Of a DNA stretch of 32,832 nt, positions 23,230 through 30,627 are shown one piece after another. Each line of letters opens with the position of its first letter. The first letter of the stretch is position 1. The stretch comes from Comamonadaceae bacterium (GTDB taxonomy: Bacteria; Pseudomonadota; Gammaproteobacteria; Burkholderiales; Burkholderiaceae_C), in contig CANJPU010000058.1 of NCBI GenBank assembly GCA_947476285.1, positions 1-32,832 on the forward strand, read 5' to 3'. The notes below the pieces were generated by a model, which was not told the DNA's origin, did no database searches, and saw only the letters and a list, made by a program, of their open reading frames with translations. A program made the translations under genes and the position numbers.

Positions 23230-24408
23230 TTAGAGCCGCTCGACGATGGTCACATTGGCCATGCCGCCACCTTCACACATGGTCTGCAGACCATAGCGGC
23301 CGCCGGTTTGCTGCAGCGCGTGGACCAAGGTGGCCATCAGCTTGGTGCCGGTGGCGCCCAGCGGGTGACCCAGAGCAATGGCACCGCCGTAGGGGTTCAG
23401 GCGGGCGGGGTCTGCGCCCAACTCGCGCAGCCATGCCAGGGGCACTGGCGCGAATGCTTCGTTGACTTCGAAGTGGTCGATGTCACTGATCTTCAGGCCG
23501 GTGCGCTGCAGTGCGCGCTGCGTGGCGGGAATGGGCGCCTCCAGCATGATGACCGGGTCATGGCCCATCACGCTCATGTGATGCACCCGCGCCATTGGCT
23601 TGACGCCCAGGGCGCGCAAGCCTTTTTCGTTGGCGATGAGCACCGCGCTGGCGCCGTCGCAAATCTGGCTGGCATTGGCGGCGCTGATGCGGCCACCCTC
23701 TTGCAAGAGCTTGACCGATGCGATGCCCTCGAGCGTGGAGTTGGCGCGCACGCCTTCGTCGCGGGAGTGAACCTCGTCGGTTTCGACACCCTTCTCGTCG
23801 CGCACACGCACCGGAATGATCTCGCGAGCGAAGCGGCCTTCGGCGGCTGCGCGGGTGGCACGCTGATGACTCATGAGTGCGTATTCGTCAAGCGCGGATT
23901 TTTCGAATCCGTATTTGGCCGCCATCATTTCTGCACCGCTGAACTGGCTGAACTCGGCTGGCCCGTAGCGGCGGTGGATTGCATCGCTCATGTAGAAGCC
24001 CAGGCCGCTCTTGCGCGGCAAAGCAGAGGGCGTGAACATGGGCACACGGGTCATGGACTCCACGCCACCGGCAATCACGATGTCCATGGCACCGGACATC
24101 ACCGCCTGCGCCGCGTAGTGCAAAGCCTGCTGCGATGAGCCGCACTGCCGATCCACACTGGTGCCAGGCACTGACTCAGGCAGGCGCGATGCGAGCACCG
24201 CGTTGCGGCCCACATTGGCGGCCTGCTCGCCGGCCTGGCTCACACAACCCATGATGACGTCTTCAATCAACTGCGGGTCGACCTGGCTGCGATCGAGCAA
24301 TGCATTGATGGTTTGCGCAGCAAGATCCACCGGGTGCCAGCCCGACAATTTTCCGGCCCTTCGGCCACCTGCGGTGCGTACCGCATCGACGATGAATGCT
24401 TCTGACAT
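23230..24408 (-). CDS. Thiolase (acetyl-CoA C-acyltransferase)
   Basis: This is a 392-residue thiolase of standard length. The acylated cysteine is C89 in VDRQCGSSQQA; NEAFAP, GGAIALGHPLGATG (catalytic His) and the C-terminal TMCEGGGMANVTIVE (second Cys) are all present. The ATG at 24408 has AAAGGAA about 8 bases upstream; the longer frame to 24456 adds no family sequence. It cleaves 3-ketoacyl-CoA or condenses acetyl-CoA in the cytoplasm. With the acyl-CoA dehydrogenase pair and crotonase nearby it could finish a beta-oxidation-like branch. It is separated from the Bug gene by 227 bp and is probably a separate transcript. Confidence 0.92.
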   Translation of the reverse strand: MSEAFIVDAVRTAGGRRAGKLSGWHPVDLAAQTINALLDRSQVDPQLIEDVIMGCVSQAGEQAANVGRNAVLASRLPESVPGTSVDRQCGSSQQALHYAAQAVMSGAMDIVIAGGVESMTRVPMFTPSALPRKSGLGFYMSDAIHRRYGPAEFSQFSGAEMMAAKYGFEKSALDEYALMSHQRATRAAAEGRFAREIIPVRVRDEKGVETDEVHSRDEGVRANSTLEGIASVKLLQEGGRISAANASQICDGASAVLIANEKGLRALGVKPMARVHHMSVMGHDPVIMLEAPIPATQRALQRTGLKISDIDHFEVNEAFAPVPLAWLRELGADPARLNPYGGAIALGHPLGATGTKLMATLVHALQQTGGRYGLQTMCEGGGMANVTIVERL

Positions 24409-24464
24409 AGATGGGTTCCTTTGGGATGACGAGCTGCCTAAGATCATAGCGCTCAACCTAGAAA

Positions 24465-24579
24465 CTAGAAACGGCGGTTGGACGCGCTCTCCCCCAATCG
24501 GTGAAGAACTTCAAAGCCAAAAAACTCAATGTCCACGGGCACTTCCTGCTGAAAACAAGCGGTCAACTGCCGTTTCTAG
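24465..24579. repeat. Short inverted-repeat element flanked by CTAG (MITE-like)
   Basis: CTAGAAACGGCGGTTGG (24465-24481) and its inverted partner TCAACTGCCGTTTCTAG (24563-24579) match at 15 of 17 positions and bracket about 80 bp with no coding frame. If CTAG on both sides is the duplicated target, the element is about 107 bp with AAACGGC termini. A CTAG target is typical of some IS5-family elements. It could be a miniature element or the leftover of an internally deleted IS. Confidence 0.45.
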
Positions 24580-24599
24580 GTAAGCGCACGGGCATCGGC

Positions 24600-25068
24600 T
24601 ACATGACACCGCCCCCTATGATCATCATCACAATGTCAACCCTCCAGGCAAGCGAGGCAGCGGTGCCGGAGGGCCACCCGGGATAGCGTGCGATGGGGGC
24701 GTTGGTAAAGCGGAGAAGCTTGCTCCCCCCAATAAGCGGTCCATCGCAATAGTCAAAAGCACTGGCCAAAGCTTTGGCAAAAGCGACTGAACAAGCGGTG
24801 CAGCGTGGGCTACGCAAACTTCCAAAGCCCCCACCCATCCACCGTCACATAGCCCAGGGCCAGGCGCGGCTAAACCCGCTAACGGGTTGAACACCCGGGG
24901 CGCAGGTAGCTGAGCCGTGCCAATACCTGGAGATGACGTAACGCCGGACTTCATAGCAGCCTCGCGCTGGCTCACTGCAGCCCGTAGTTCTCCTTGAATC
25001 TGCGCATAAGTCTCTCCAAGGGAGTCAGCCATATCGAGTGGCGTACGGCCGCCCGTCGTTTCAGCTGT
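24600..25068 (-). other. Gene-poor stretch with degenerate coding traces, not recognised
   Basis: Between the small inverted-repeat element and the IS3 remnant I find no gene I can support. Two overlapping minus-strand frames run through it. One ends HSIWLTPLERLMRRFKENYGLQ near 24975, which has a plausible helical, basic C-terminus. The other reads TPLDMADSLGETYAQIQGEL and continues as low-complexity Pro/Gly/Ala sequence. Neither has a credible start of its own; both run in from the IS remnant. It may be decayed phage or IS cargo. Confidence 0.3.
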
Positions 25069-25088
25069 GGGATCTTGCCCCTGCGGTT

Positions 25089-25952
25089 TGATCTTGCCCC
25101 CGAAAAACGTACTCCATGGCTGATGTGAAAATTCAGTAATTGGAGATCGAATATAAGCAAGAGAAAAGACGGACAGGCCCGGGGCAAAGACACCCTGGAA
25201 TTCAAGCTGGAGGCGGTGCGTCTGGTCAAGGGTGGGCAGGCGGTACCGGTGACGGCCAAGATCCTGGGCGTGCCGGTGCAGACCTTGGGCAATTGGGTGC
25301 GCCTGAGCGAAAAGGGCCAGCTCAAAGGGGCTGGCGACAAGCCGGTGAGCGCAGAGCCGATGGAGCTGGCGCGCTTGCGCGCTCCATGCGCGGCTACGCA
25401 TCAAGCGCGACATCCTGGGAAAAGCCACGGCGTACTTCGCAAAGCTGCCGCAGCAAGGTACGCCTGGATAGCCGGCACAAGGCCCAGTGGCCCGTCACGC
25501 TGGCCCGTGAGGTGCTGGGCGTCAGCGCCAGCGGCTACTTCGAGCACTGGCGACGCAAGGACGCCGGCAAGCTGGTTCACATCAAGGCCATCCACGCTGA
25601 GGTCAAGCAGGAATACGGTTGGCCCAAGATGCGGAAAGAGCGGGTGGCCTGCGGCATTCGCGTAGGCAAGGCGCGAGTGCGAAAGCTGATGCAGCGTCAC
25701 GGTATCAAGCCCAGGGGCAAGAGAAAGTTTGTCGTCACCACGGGCAGCAAACACGACCGGTTGAATCCGCCCAGTATTGCCGCCACGAGTTTCAGAAGGA
25801 ACTTGAGAGCTACGAGATGAAATCGTCAATGCGCCCACAGAGAGTCTGTGGGGACGGCTGAAGGTCGGCATGCTGTACGGCAGACGGCTTGCCACGCGAC
25901 GCGAGGCCATGGACGAAGTGATGGACTGGATCACTTTCTACAACCACTGTAG
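25089..25952 (+). mobile_element. Decayed IS3-family element, same family as the element at the window start
   Basis: The left tip TGATCTTGCCCC begins at 25089. Downstream are pieces of OrfA (EFKLEAVRLVKGGQAVPV, LGNWVRLSEKGQL) and OrfB (QWPVTLAREVLGVSASGYF, EYGWPKM, VRKLMQRHGIK, QYCRHEFQ, APTESLWGRLKVG, MDWITFYNHC) spread over all three plus-strand frames. The expected OrfA start is ATA (25153-25155) in place of ATG, with GGAG upstream. A frameshift near 25381, the loss of the OrfB catalytic core after KFVVTT near 25740, and another deletion near 25830 make it inactive. It breaks off after FYNHC near 25952, without a right-hand tip. Confidence 0.75.
25153..25952 (+). pseudogene. IS3 OrfA/OrfB transposase remnants, multiply frameshifted
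   Basis: The OrfA helix-turn-helix part reads from about 25156 to 25380. The coiled-coil end continues in another frame (ARLRIKRDIL, KATAYFAK, 25393-25440). OrfB begins near 25465 (YAWIAG, then HKAQWPVTL), runs to about 25745, and skips the DDE catalytic core. It resumes with QYCRHEFQ and finally APTESLWGRL ... MDWITFYNHC up to 25952. No functional transposase can be made from it. Confidence 0.7.
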
Positions 25953-26022
25953 AGATATTCCAATACATGCGCCTAGAATCTAGAGGAAATTTTGAGTTTG
26001 TAGAGCTTTTCTCAGCGCACCA

Positions 26023-26355
26023 ATGGCTACACCGCTCGGGTACAACGCCCTCATCGACCGCTTCAACCTGGCAGTGCCGCCGCTTCGCCAAACCTTCTGG
26101 TTGGGCGAACGGGCGGTAGAGGCTCGCACGCAGATGGCCGACGGTACGGAGCGCATCGAGCTGCCCCGCGGGCGAGCCTCTGCGGAGCAGTCGACGGTTG
26201 AGCAGCTCACGTTCGCCCTTAAGCGGGAGCACCTGAATCTGATGGTGTTGGGCGCCCTCTTTGAGCACCAGCAGGTGCTCACGGACATTCAGGAATGGCT
26301 CACTGCGCGGCCCACGTCTGGCTACGCCCGTCAGGCAGGCTACCTTGCGCACTGA
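26023..26355 (+). pseudogene. N-terminal fragment resembling Fic-family proteins
   Basis: This 110-codon frame reads MATPLGYNALIDRFNLAVPP, then FALKREHLNLMVLGALFEHQ, and ends RPTSGYARQAGYLAH. The FALKxExxNL and YARxAxYL blocks resemble the N-terminal helical part of one group of Fic (AMP-transferase) proteins. There the sequence would go on with EWF/EWL and the HPFxxGNGR active site. Here it stops right after YLAH, so the catalytic domain is absent. No Shine-Dalgarno sequence is evident. The rest to 26501 holds a short frame (LAGSMMQGVGRVVADATEG) that I do not recognise. Identification is from memory of the family and is moderate. Confidence 0.45.
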
Positions 26356-26501
26356 CCTGGCGGGTTCCATGATGCAGGGCGTCGGCCGCGTGGTAGCCGA
26401 CGCCACCGAAGGCGTTCTCGACCCAGTGGTGGCTGCGACCTGCGCCGAGTACGTCGACAAACGGGTGTAAACGTCAGCACGGGTCACGTGGCCGCAGACC
26501 A

Positions 26502-27482
26502 TCAATCCGTCGCCTTGAATCCGGCAGCCTCCATCACCCTCCTCCACTTGCGCGCATCGCCCACCACGGTGTCGGCCAGCGACTCGGCGCTGCCGCCGTC
26601 AACGATGTAGCCTTGATTGGAGAGCGTCTGGCGAAAGCCCGGCTCGGACAAGGCGTTGTTGATCGCCTTGTTCCACAGCGCAAGGGCTCGCGCTGGCGTG
26701 CCCTTGGGAGCAAAGGCCGCGACCCAGTTCTCGCTGACCGCATTGGGGTAGCCCAGCTCGACGAAGGTGGGCACATCGCCCATGCCTGGGTCTCGGGTGC
26801 GCGAAGTCACCGCCAATACCTTGAGCTTCTTGCCTTGATACAGCGGACGCGCGCTCACGGTGCTGACCAGGGCCGACTGCACCTGCCCGCCAAAGACCAC
26901 ACCCATGGCTTCCACGTCACCTTTGAATGGCACATCCTTCATGCCCAAACCAGTGGCGCCGCTGAGCAGGCCGCCCATCAGGTGCGCCAGGCCACCGGTG
27001 CCGCCATGGCCGTAGAACAGATCATTGGGATTGGCGCGGGCCCAGCGCAGAAAGCCGGCCCAGTCATCCACGCCCAAGGCCGGCGATACCGAGAACGCGA
27101 GTGCATAGTGGCCAAGCATGATCACCGAATCAAAGTCAGTGGTCAGGTCAAAGCCGGGGCGGGTCTTGAACATGGGCGCAATCAGGCCGCTGGTCAATGG
27201 CACCACGCCGATCACGCTGCCATCGGCCGGTGCGCGTTTGAGGCGCTCCAGCGAGATCATGCCCGTGGCGCCGGGCTGGTTAAGCACCACCACCGGCCGA
27301 CCCAGTTCATTGCGCACTCGCTCGGCGATGCCCCGCGACAAGCCATCGGTGACGGTACCGGCCGGAAAGCCCACATAGATGTTGAGCGTGCCTGATGGCA
27401 ATTGCTCCTGGGCGCCAGAAGAAAAGGACGACAGGCTCGCCAGCCCGCCTATGCCAGTTAGGAAAAAGCTTCGACGATACAT
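26502..27482 (-). CDS. Bug/TctC-family periplasmic receptor at the end of the hyu operon
   Basis: This 326-residue receptor has a signal MYRRSFFLTGIGGLASLSSFSSGA and a Bug-type mature part. The first loop is YVGFPAGTVTDGLSR, VVVLNQPGATGMISL follows, and MGDVPTFVELGYPN comes near the end. The first ligand loop lacks the usual GGG, so the pocket probably differs from that of the other receptors. It is the last gene of the minus-strand operon that includes hyuA and hyuB, 36 bp after the CoA-transferase stop. No TctA or TctB partner is present. Confidence 0.88.
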   Translation of the reverse strand: MYRRSFFLTGIGGLASLSSFSSGAQEQLPSGTLNIYVGFPAGTVTDGLSRGIAERVRNELGRPVVVLNQPGATGMISLERLKRAPADGSVIGVVPLTSGLIAPMFKTRPGFDLTTDFDSVIMLGHYALAFSVSPALGVDDWAGFLRWARANPNDLFYGHGGTGGLAHLMGGLLSGATGLGMKDVPFKGDVEAMGVVFGGQVQSALVSTVSARPLYQGKKLKVLAVTSRTRDPGMGDVPTFVELGYPNAVSENWVAAFAPKGTPARALALWNKAINNALSEPGFRQTLSNQGYIVDGGSAESLADTVVGDARKWRRVMEAAGFKATD

Positions 27483-27518
27483 GAGTGGTTCCTCTGAGGT
27501 GGTGGTAGGTGGTGCGGG

Positions 27519-28751
27519 TTAAGAGTCGGTCTTAGGCTGGGTCACGCCCGCTTGGCGAAGTTGCTCCAACTGCGTGTCGGACAGATCGAGCAGTTCGCGC
27601 AGCACGGTGTCGGTGTCTCGGCCAAGCCGTCCGCCGCCATGACGCACCGCACCGCTGGAAGCACTCATGCGAAACGGCAGGTTCTGCATGCGCACAGTGC
27701 CCAGGTCTTCATCGGGCACTGTGACGATGCTGCCGCGCGCCACGTACTGCGGATCTTGCAGGAGTTGCTCCACGTTGTAGATGGGCGCCACGGCGGCGCC
27801 CGCCACTTCGAAGGCGCGCATCACTTCGTCGTTGTCGCGCGCGCGAATCCAGGTGCCCACCAACTCGTCGAGTTCGTCGGCATGCTTGGCCCGCTCGGGG
27901 CCCGATCGGAACCAGGGCTCCTTGATGATGTCGGGCCGCCCGATCATGGTCATCACGCGTTCGGCGATCGACTGCGATGCGGTGGAGATGGCGACCCAGC
28001 GCTCATCGCGCGTCTTGTAGGTGTTGCGCGGCGCGTTGTTCACGCTGCGGTTGCCGCTGCGGTTCTGGATGATGCCAAGCTGATCGAAGATGGTCGTCTG
28101 CCCGCCCAGGATGTGGAAGATGGGTTCGATCAGCGCCATGTCGATCATCTGGCCTTCTCCACCCTTGGCATCGCGCTGATACAGCGCCAGCATGACCGCA
28201 TAGGCCGATGCCATGGCCGCCACGCCATCGGCCAGACCAAACGGCGGCAATGTGGGTGGGCCGTCGGGGTAGCCATTGATGTGCGCATAGCCGCTCATCG
28301 ATTCGGCCAGCGTGCCAAAGCCCGGGCGCGATGAATAGGGGCCGGTCTGGCCAAAGCCAGTGATGCGCAGCATCACCAAGCGCTTGTTGATCGCATGCAA
28401 GTCTTCCCAGCCAAGCTTCCAGCGTTCCATCACACCGGGGCGAAAGTTCTCTATCACCACATCGCTTTTCTTCACCAGCCCGGCCATCACTTCCTGGCCC
28501 TGCGGTGTGGACAGGTTGAGCACGATGTTGCGTTTGTTGCGGCCGTAGAACTTGTAGTTCAGGCCGGCCCCATTCTTTGATGGGCCGGTCTTGCGCATGT
28601 TGTCGCCGCTGGGATGCTCGATCTTGATCACATCGGCGCCCCAGTCGCCCAGCAGGGCTGCCGTGTAAGGCGCGGCGATGATGGTGCCGCAATCGAGCAC
28701 GCGTATGCCCTCCAGGGGCATGGGCTTGGATAAGCGGTCGCTCTGTGTCAC
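27519..28751 (-). CDS. CaiB/BaiF family III CoA-transferase
   Basis: This is a 410-residue family III CoA-transferase. The N-terminus has LEGIRVLDCGTIIAAPYTAALLGDWGAD. ENFRPGVMERWKLGW and ITGFGQTGPYSSRPGF follow, and GEGQMIDMALIEP carries the catalytic aspartate. The GTG at 28751 lies 8 bases after the TauD stop with TGAGG before it; an ATG at 28721 is the other option, right at the family's usual start. It transfers CoA between carboxylates (for example from succinyl-CoA), activating an acid made by the upstream enzymes. Such enzymes also act on mesaconate, itaconate and citramalate. Confidence 0.88.
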   Translation of the reverse strand: MTQSDRLSKPMPLEGIRVLDCGTIIAAPYTAALLGDWGADVIKIEHPSGDNMRKTGPSKNGAGLNYKFYGRNKRNIVLNLSTPQGQEVMAGLVKKSDVVIENFRPGVMERWKLGWEDLHAINKRLVMLRITGFGQTGPYSSRPGFGTLAESMSGYAHINGYPDGPPTLPPFGLADGVAAMASAYAVMLALYQRDAKGGEGQMIDMALIEPIFHILGGQTTIFDQLGIIQNRSGNRSVNNAPRNTYKTRDERWVAISTASQSIAERVMTMIGRPDIIKEPWFRSGPERAKHADELDELVGTWIRARDNDEVMRAFEVAGAAVAPIYNVEQLLQDPQYVARGSIVTVPDEDLGTVRMQNLPFRMSASSGAVRHGGGRLGRDTDTVLRELLDLSDTQLEQLRQAGVTQPKTDS

Positions 28752-28759
28752 GGCGTACC

Positions 28760-29611
28760 TCAGGTGGTGGCGAAGCCGCCGTTGCGCCAGGGCCAGCCCT
28801 TGACGGTGGTACGCCAGAGGCGGCGGCGGCGCTCGCCGTAGTTGGACACCGCACAGTGCTGGACGGTGAAGTTGTCCCACAGCACCACATCACCCACTTG
28901 CCAGCGGTGCACATAGCGGAACTGCGGCTGGGTGGAGAACTCGCACAGCTTGTCGAAATACGCTTTTGCTTCGTCTTCAGGTAGGTCAAGAATTTGCTTG
29001 GTAAAGCCCTTGTTGACATACACCAGCTTTCTGCCGGTGCGTGGGTGCCCAAGGACGACGGGGCGCACCGCACTGGGCGGCACCTGGCCTTCTTCGCGCG
29101 GGCTGCCGCGATAAACATATTCATGCAGGGCCGACAACTTGGCTGCGCGGTCTTTGTCCTCCTGCGCCAGCGCGTCATAGGCCGCCGCCATGTTGGCGAA
29201 CAGGGTCTCGCCCAGGGGCTGGCCGTCGTCAGCCTGCGGAACCTCCAGCGCGTAGAGCATCGAGATCCAGGCCGGGTCTTGCAGATAGGAGCCGTCGGTG
29301 TGCCAGTACATGCCCGCGTCCTTCACGCCTATGGGCTTGCCGTCTTCCATCACGTTGGACAAGGACAGGATGTCAGGGTAACCCGGAAGCAAGAACTTGT
29401 GCCCCAGGACGTCGTAGGATTGCGACTCCCCGAACTGTTTGGTGAAATCCACAAGCTGGGTTTGGGTGAGCTTCTGGTTTCGCAGCAACAGCACGCCGTA
29501 GTTGCACAAGGCGTCCTTCATCACGTCCATGTCCTTTGTCGCAATCTGGGTGGACGCATCAACGCCCAGGACTTCGGCGCCACTGGCGGCGCTAAGGGGC
29601 TTGATTTCCAT
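28760..29611 (-). CDS. TauD/TfdA-family dioxygenase in the hyu operon
   Basis: This 283-residue Fe(II)/2-oxoglutarate dioxygenase has H104-T-D106 in YWHTDGSY, the distal histidine in WDNFTVQHCAV and an arginine in RRLWRTTVKG. It shares the MEIKPLSAASGAEVLGVD start typical of the family with the TauD at 1984, but the cores differ, so the two probably use different substrates. It follows a Bug gene by 21 bp and precedes the CoA-transferase by 8 bp. It may oxygenate the compound recognised by the Bug receptors or processed by the hydantoinase-like enzyme. Confidence 0.87.
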   Translation of the reverse strand: MEIKPLSAASGAEVLGVDASTQIATKDMDVMKDALCNYGVLLLRNQKLTQTQLVDFTKQFGESQSYDVLGHKFLLPGYPDILSLSNVMEDGKPIGVKDAGMYWHTDGSYLQDPAWISMLYALEVPQADDGQPLGETLFANMAAAYDALAQEDKDRAAKLSALHEYVYRGSPREEGQVPPSAVRPVVLGHPRTGRKLVYVNKGFTKQILDLPEDEAKAYFDKLCEFSTQPQFRYVHRWQVGDVVLWDNFTVQHCAVSNYGERRRRLWRTTVKGWPWRNGGFATT

Positions 29612-29632
29612 GGCTGTCTCCTCTTGTTGGAA

Positions 29633-30598
29633 CTACTGCGACTTGATGTTGGCGGTCTTGACGATGGGCGCCCACACTGACAGTTCGTTCTTGATCACTT
29701 GGCCGAAAGCAGCCGGCGTACTGGTCTGGGACACCAGACCCTGCGCGGCAAGACTCCTGGCGATGTCCTCATCGGCCAACGCCGCGATGGTGGCCTCACG
29801 CACTTCCTTGATGACTGAATCGGGCGTGCCTGCCGGCGCGAGCAGACCGAACCATAGCCGCACGTCAAAGCCCTTTTGGCCGGACTCGGCGATGGTTGGC
29901 ACATTGGGCAGCACCGAGGTGCGATCGGACGTGGTCACGGCCACTGCCTTGAACTTGCCGCTGTTGACATGCGGCAGCACCGCCGCCGGTGTGTCAAACA
30001 GAAAATCGATGCGGCCAGCCAGCATATCGGCGATGGCCGGCACACCACCCTTGAAGGGCACATGCACCACATCCATGCCGGTCAGATGCTTGAGCAGCTC
30101 ACCGGTGAGATGCGAGAGCGTGCCCACACCGGGTGATCCGTAGTTGAGCTTGCCGGGTTTGCTGCGCGCCAGTGCGATCAGTTCGTCCACCGTGTTGACA
30201 CCCAGGTCGCCCCGGGTTGCCAAAACGAAGGGACTGTTGGCAACCAGGGTGATGGGCGCGAAATCCTTGACCACGTCATAGGGCAGCTTTGGGTACATGG
30301 CCGGGCTTACGGTCAAGGTGCCGGCGGTCATCAAAAGCATGTAACCATCGGGTGCGCTTTGCGCGGCCACTGCCGTGCCAAGGGTGGCGCCGGCGCCGGG
30401 CCGGTTCTCCACCACCACCGGCTGCTTCCAGCGGGCGGACATGCGGTTGGCCAGGGCGCGGGTGAGGCCGTCCGCGCCGCCGCCGGCTGCATAAGGCAGC
30501 ATGATCTTGACCGCTTTGACCGGATAGTCGGCGGCCGATGCACCCAGAGCCATGCCCATCGCGGCGGACGCGAGCAAGAGGTGACGCAGTAATTTCAT
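29633..30598 (-). CDS. Bug/TctC-family periplasmic receptor after hyuB
   Basis: This 321-residue receptor has a Sec-type signal peptide (MKLLRHLLLASAAMGMALGASA, cut before ADYP) and canonical Bug motifs: LPYAAGGGADGLTR, VVVENRPGAGATLG and LPNVPTIAESGQKG. It is the most canonical of the four receptors in the window and the only one without a twin-arginine-like signal. It lies 29 bp after hyuB and 21 bp before the TauD gene. It probably binds the substrate of the hydantoinase-like enzyme in the periplasm. Confidence 0.9.
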   Translation of the reverse strand: MKLLRHLLLASAAMGMALGASAADYPVKAVKIMLPYAAGGGADGLTRALANRMSARWKQPVVVENRPGAGATLGTAVAAQSAPDGYMLLMTAGTLTVSPAMYPKLPYDVVKDFAPITLVANSPFVLATRGDLGVNTVDELIALARSKPGKLNYGSPGVGTLSHLTGELLKHLTGMDVVHVPFKGGVPAIADMLAGRIDFLFDTPAAVLPHVNSGKFKAVAVTTSDRTSVLPNVPTIAESGQKGFDVRLWFGLLAPAGTPDSVIKEVREATIAALADEDIARSLAAQGLVSQTSTPAAFGQVIKNELSVWAPIVKTANIKSQ

Positions 30599-30627
30599 GG
30601 GTTTGTCCTTTCAAGTGGAGCACAGGC

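Noticed and set aside
24628..25428. A 266-codon minus-strand frame
   Set aside because: It begins inside the antisense of the IS3 remnant and runs through its tip, so it cannot be one native gene; the second half is low complexity.
25973..25983. Palindrome CTAGAATCTAG after the IS remnant
   Set aside because: It is only 11 bp with no partner repeat at the right distance; it could be chance or the trace of a CTAG target site.
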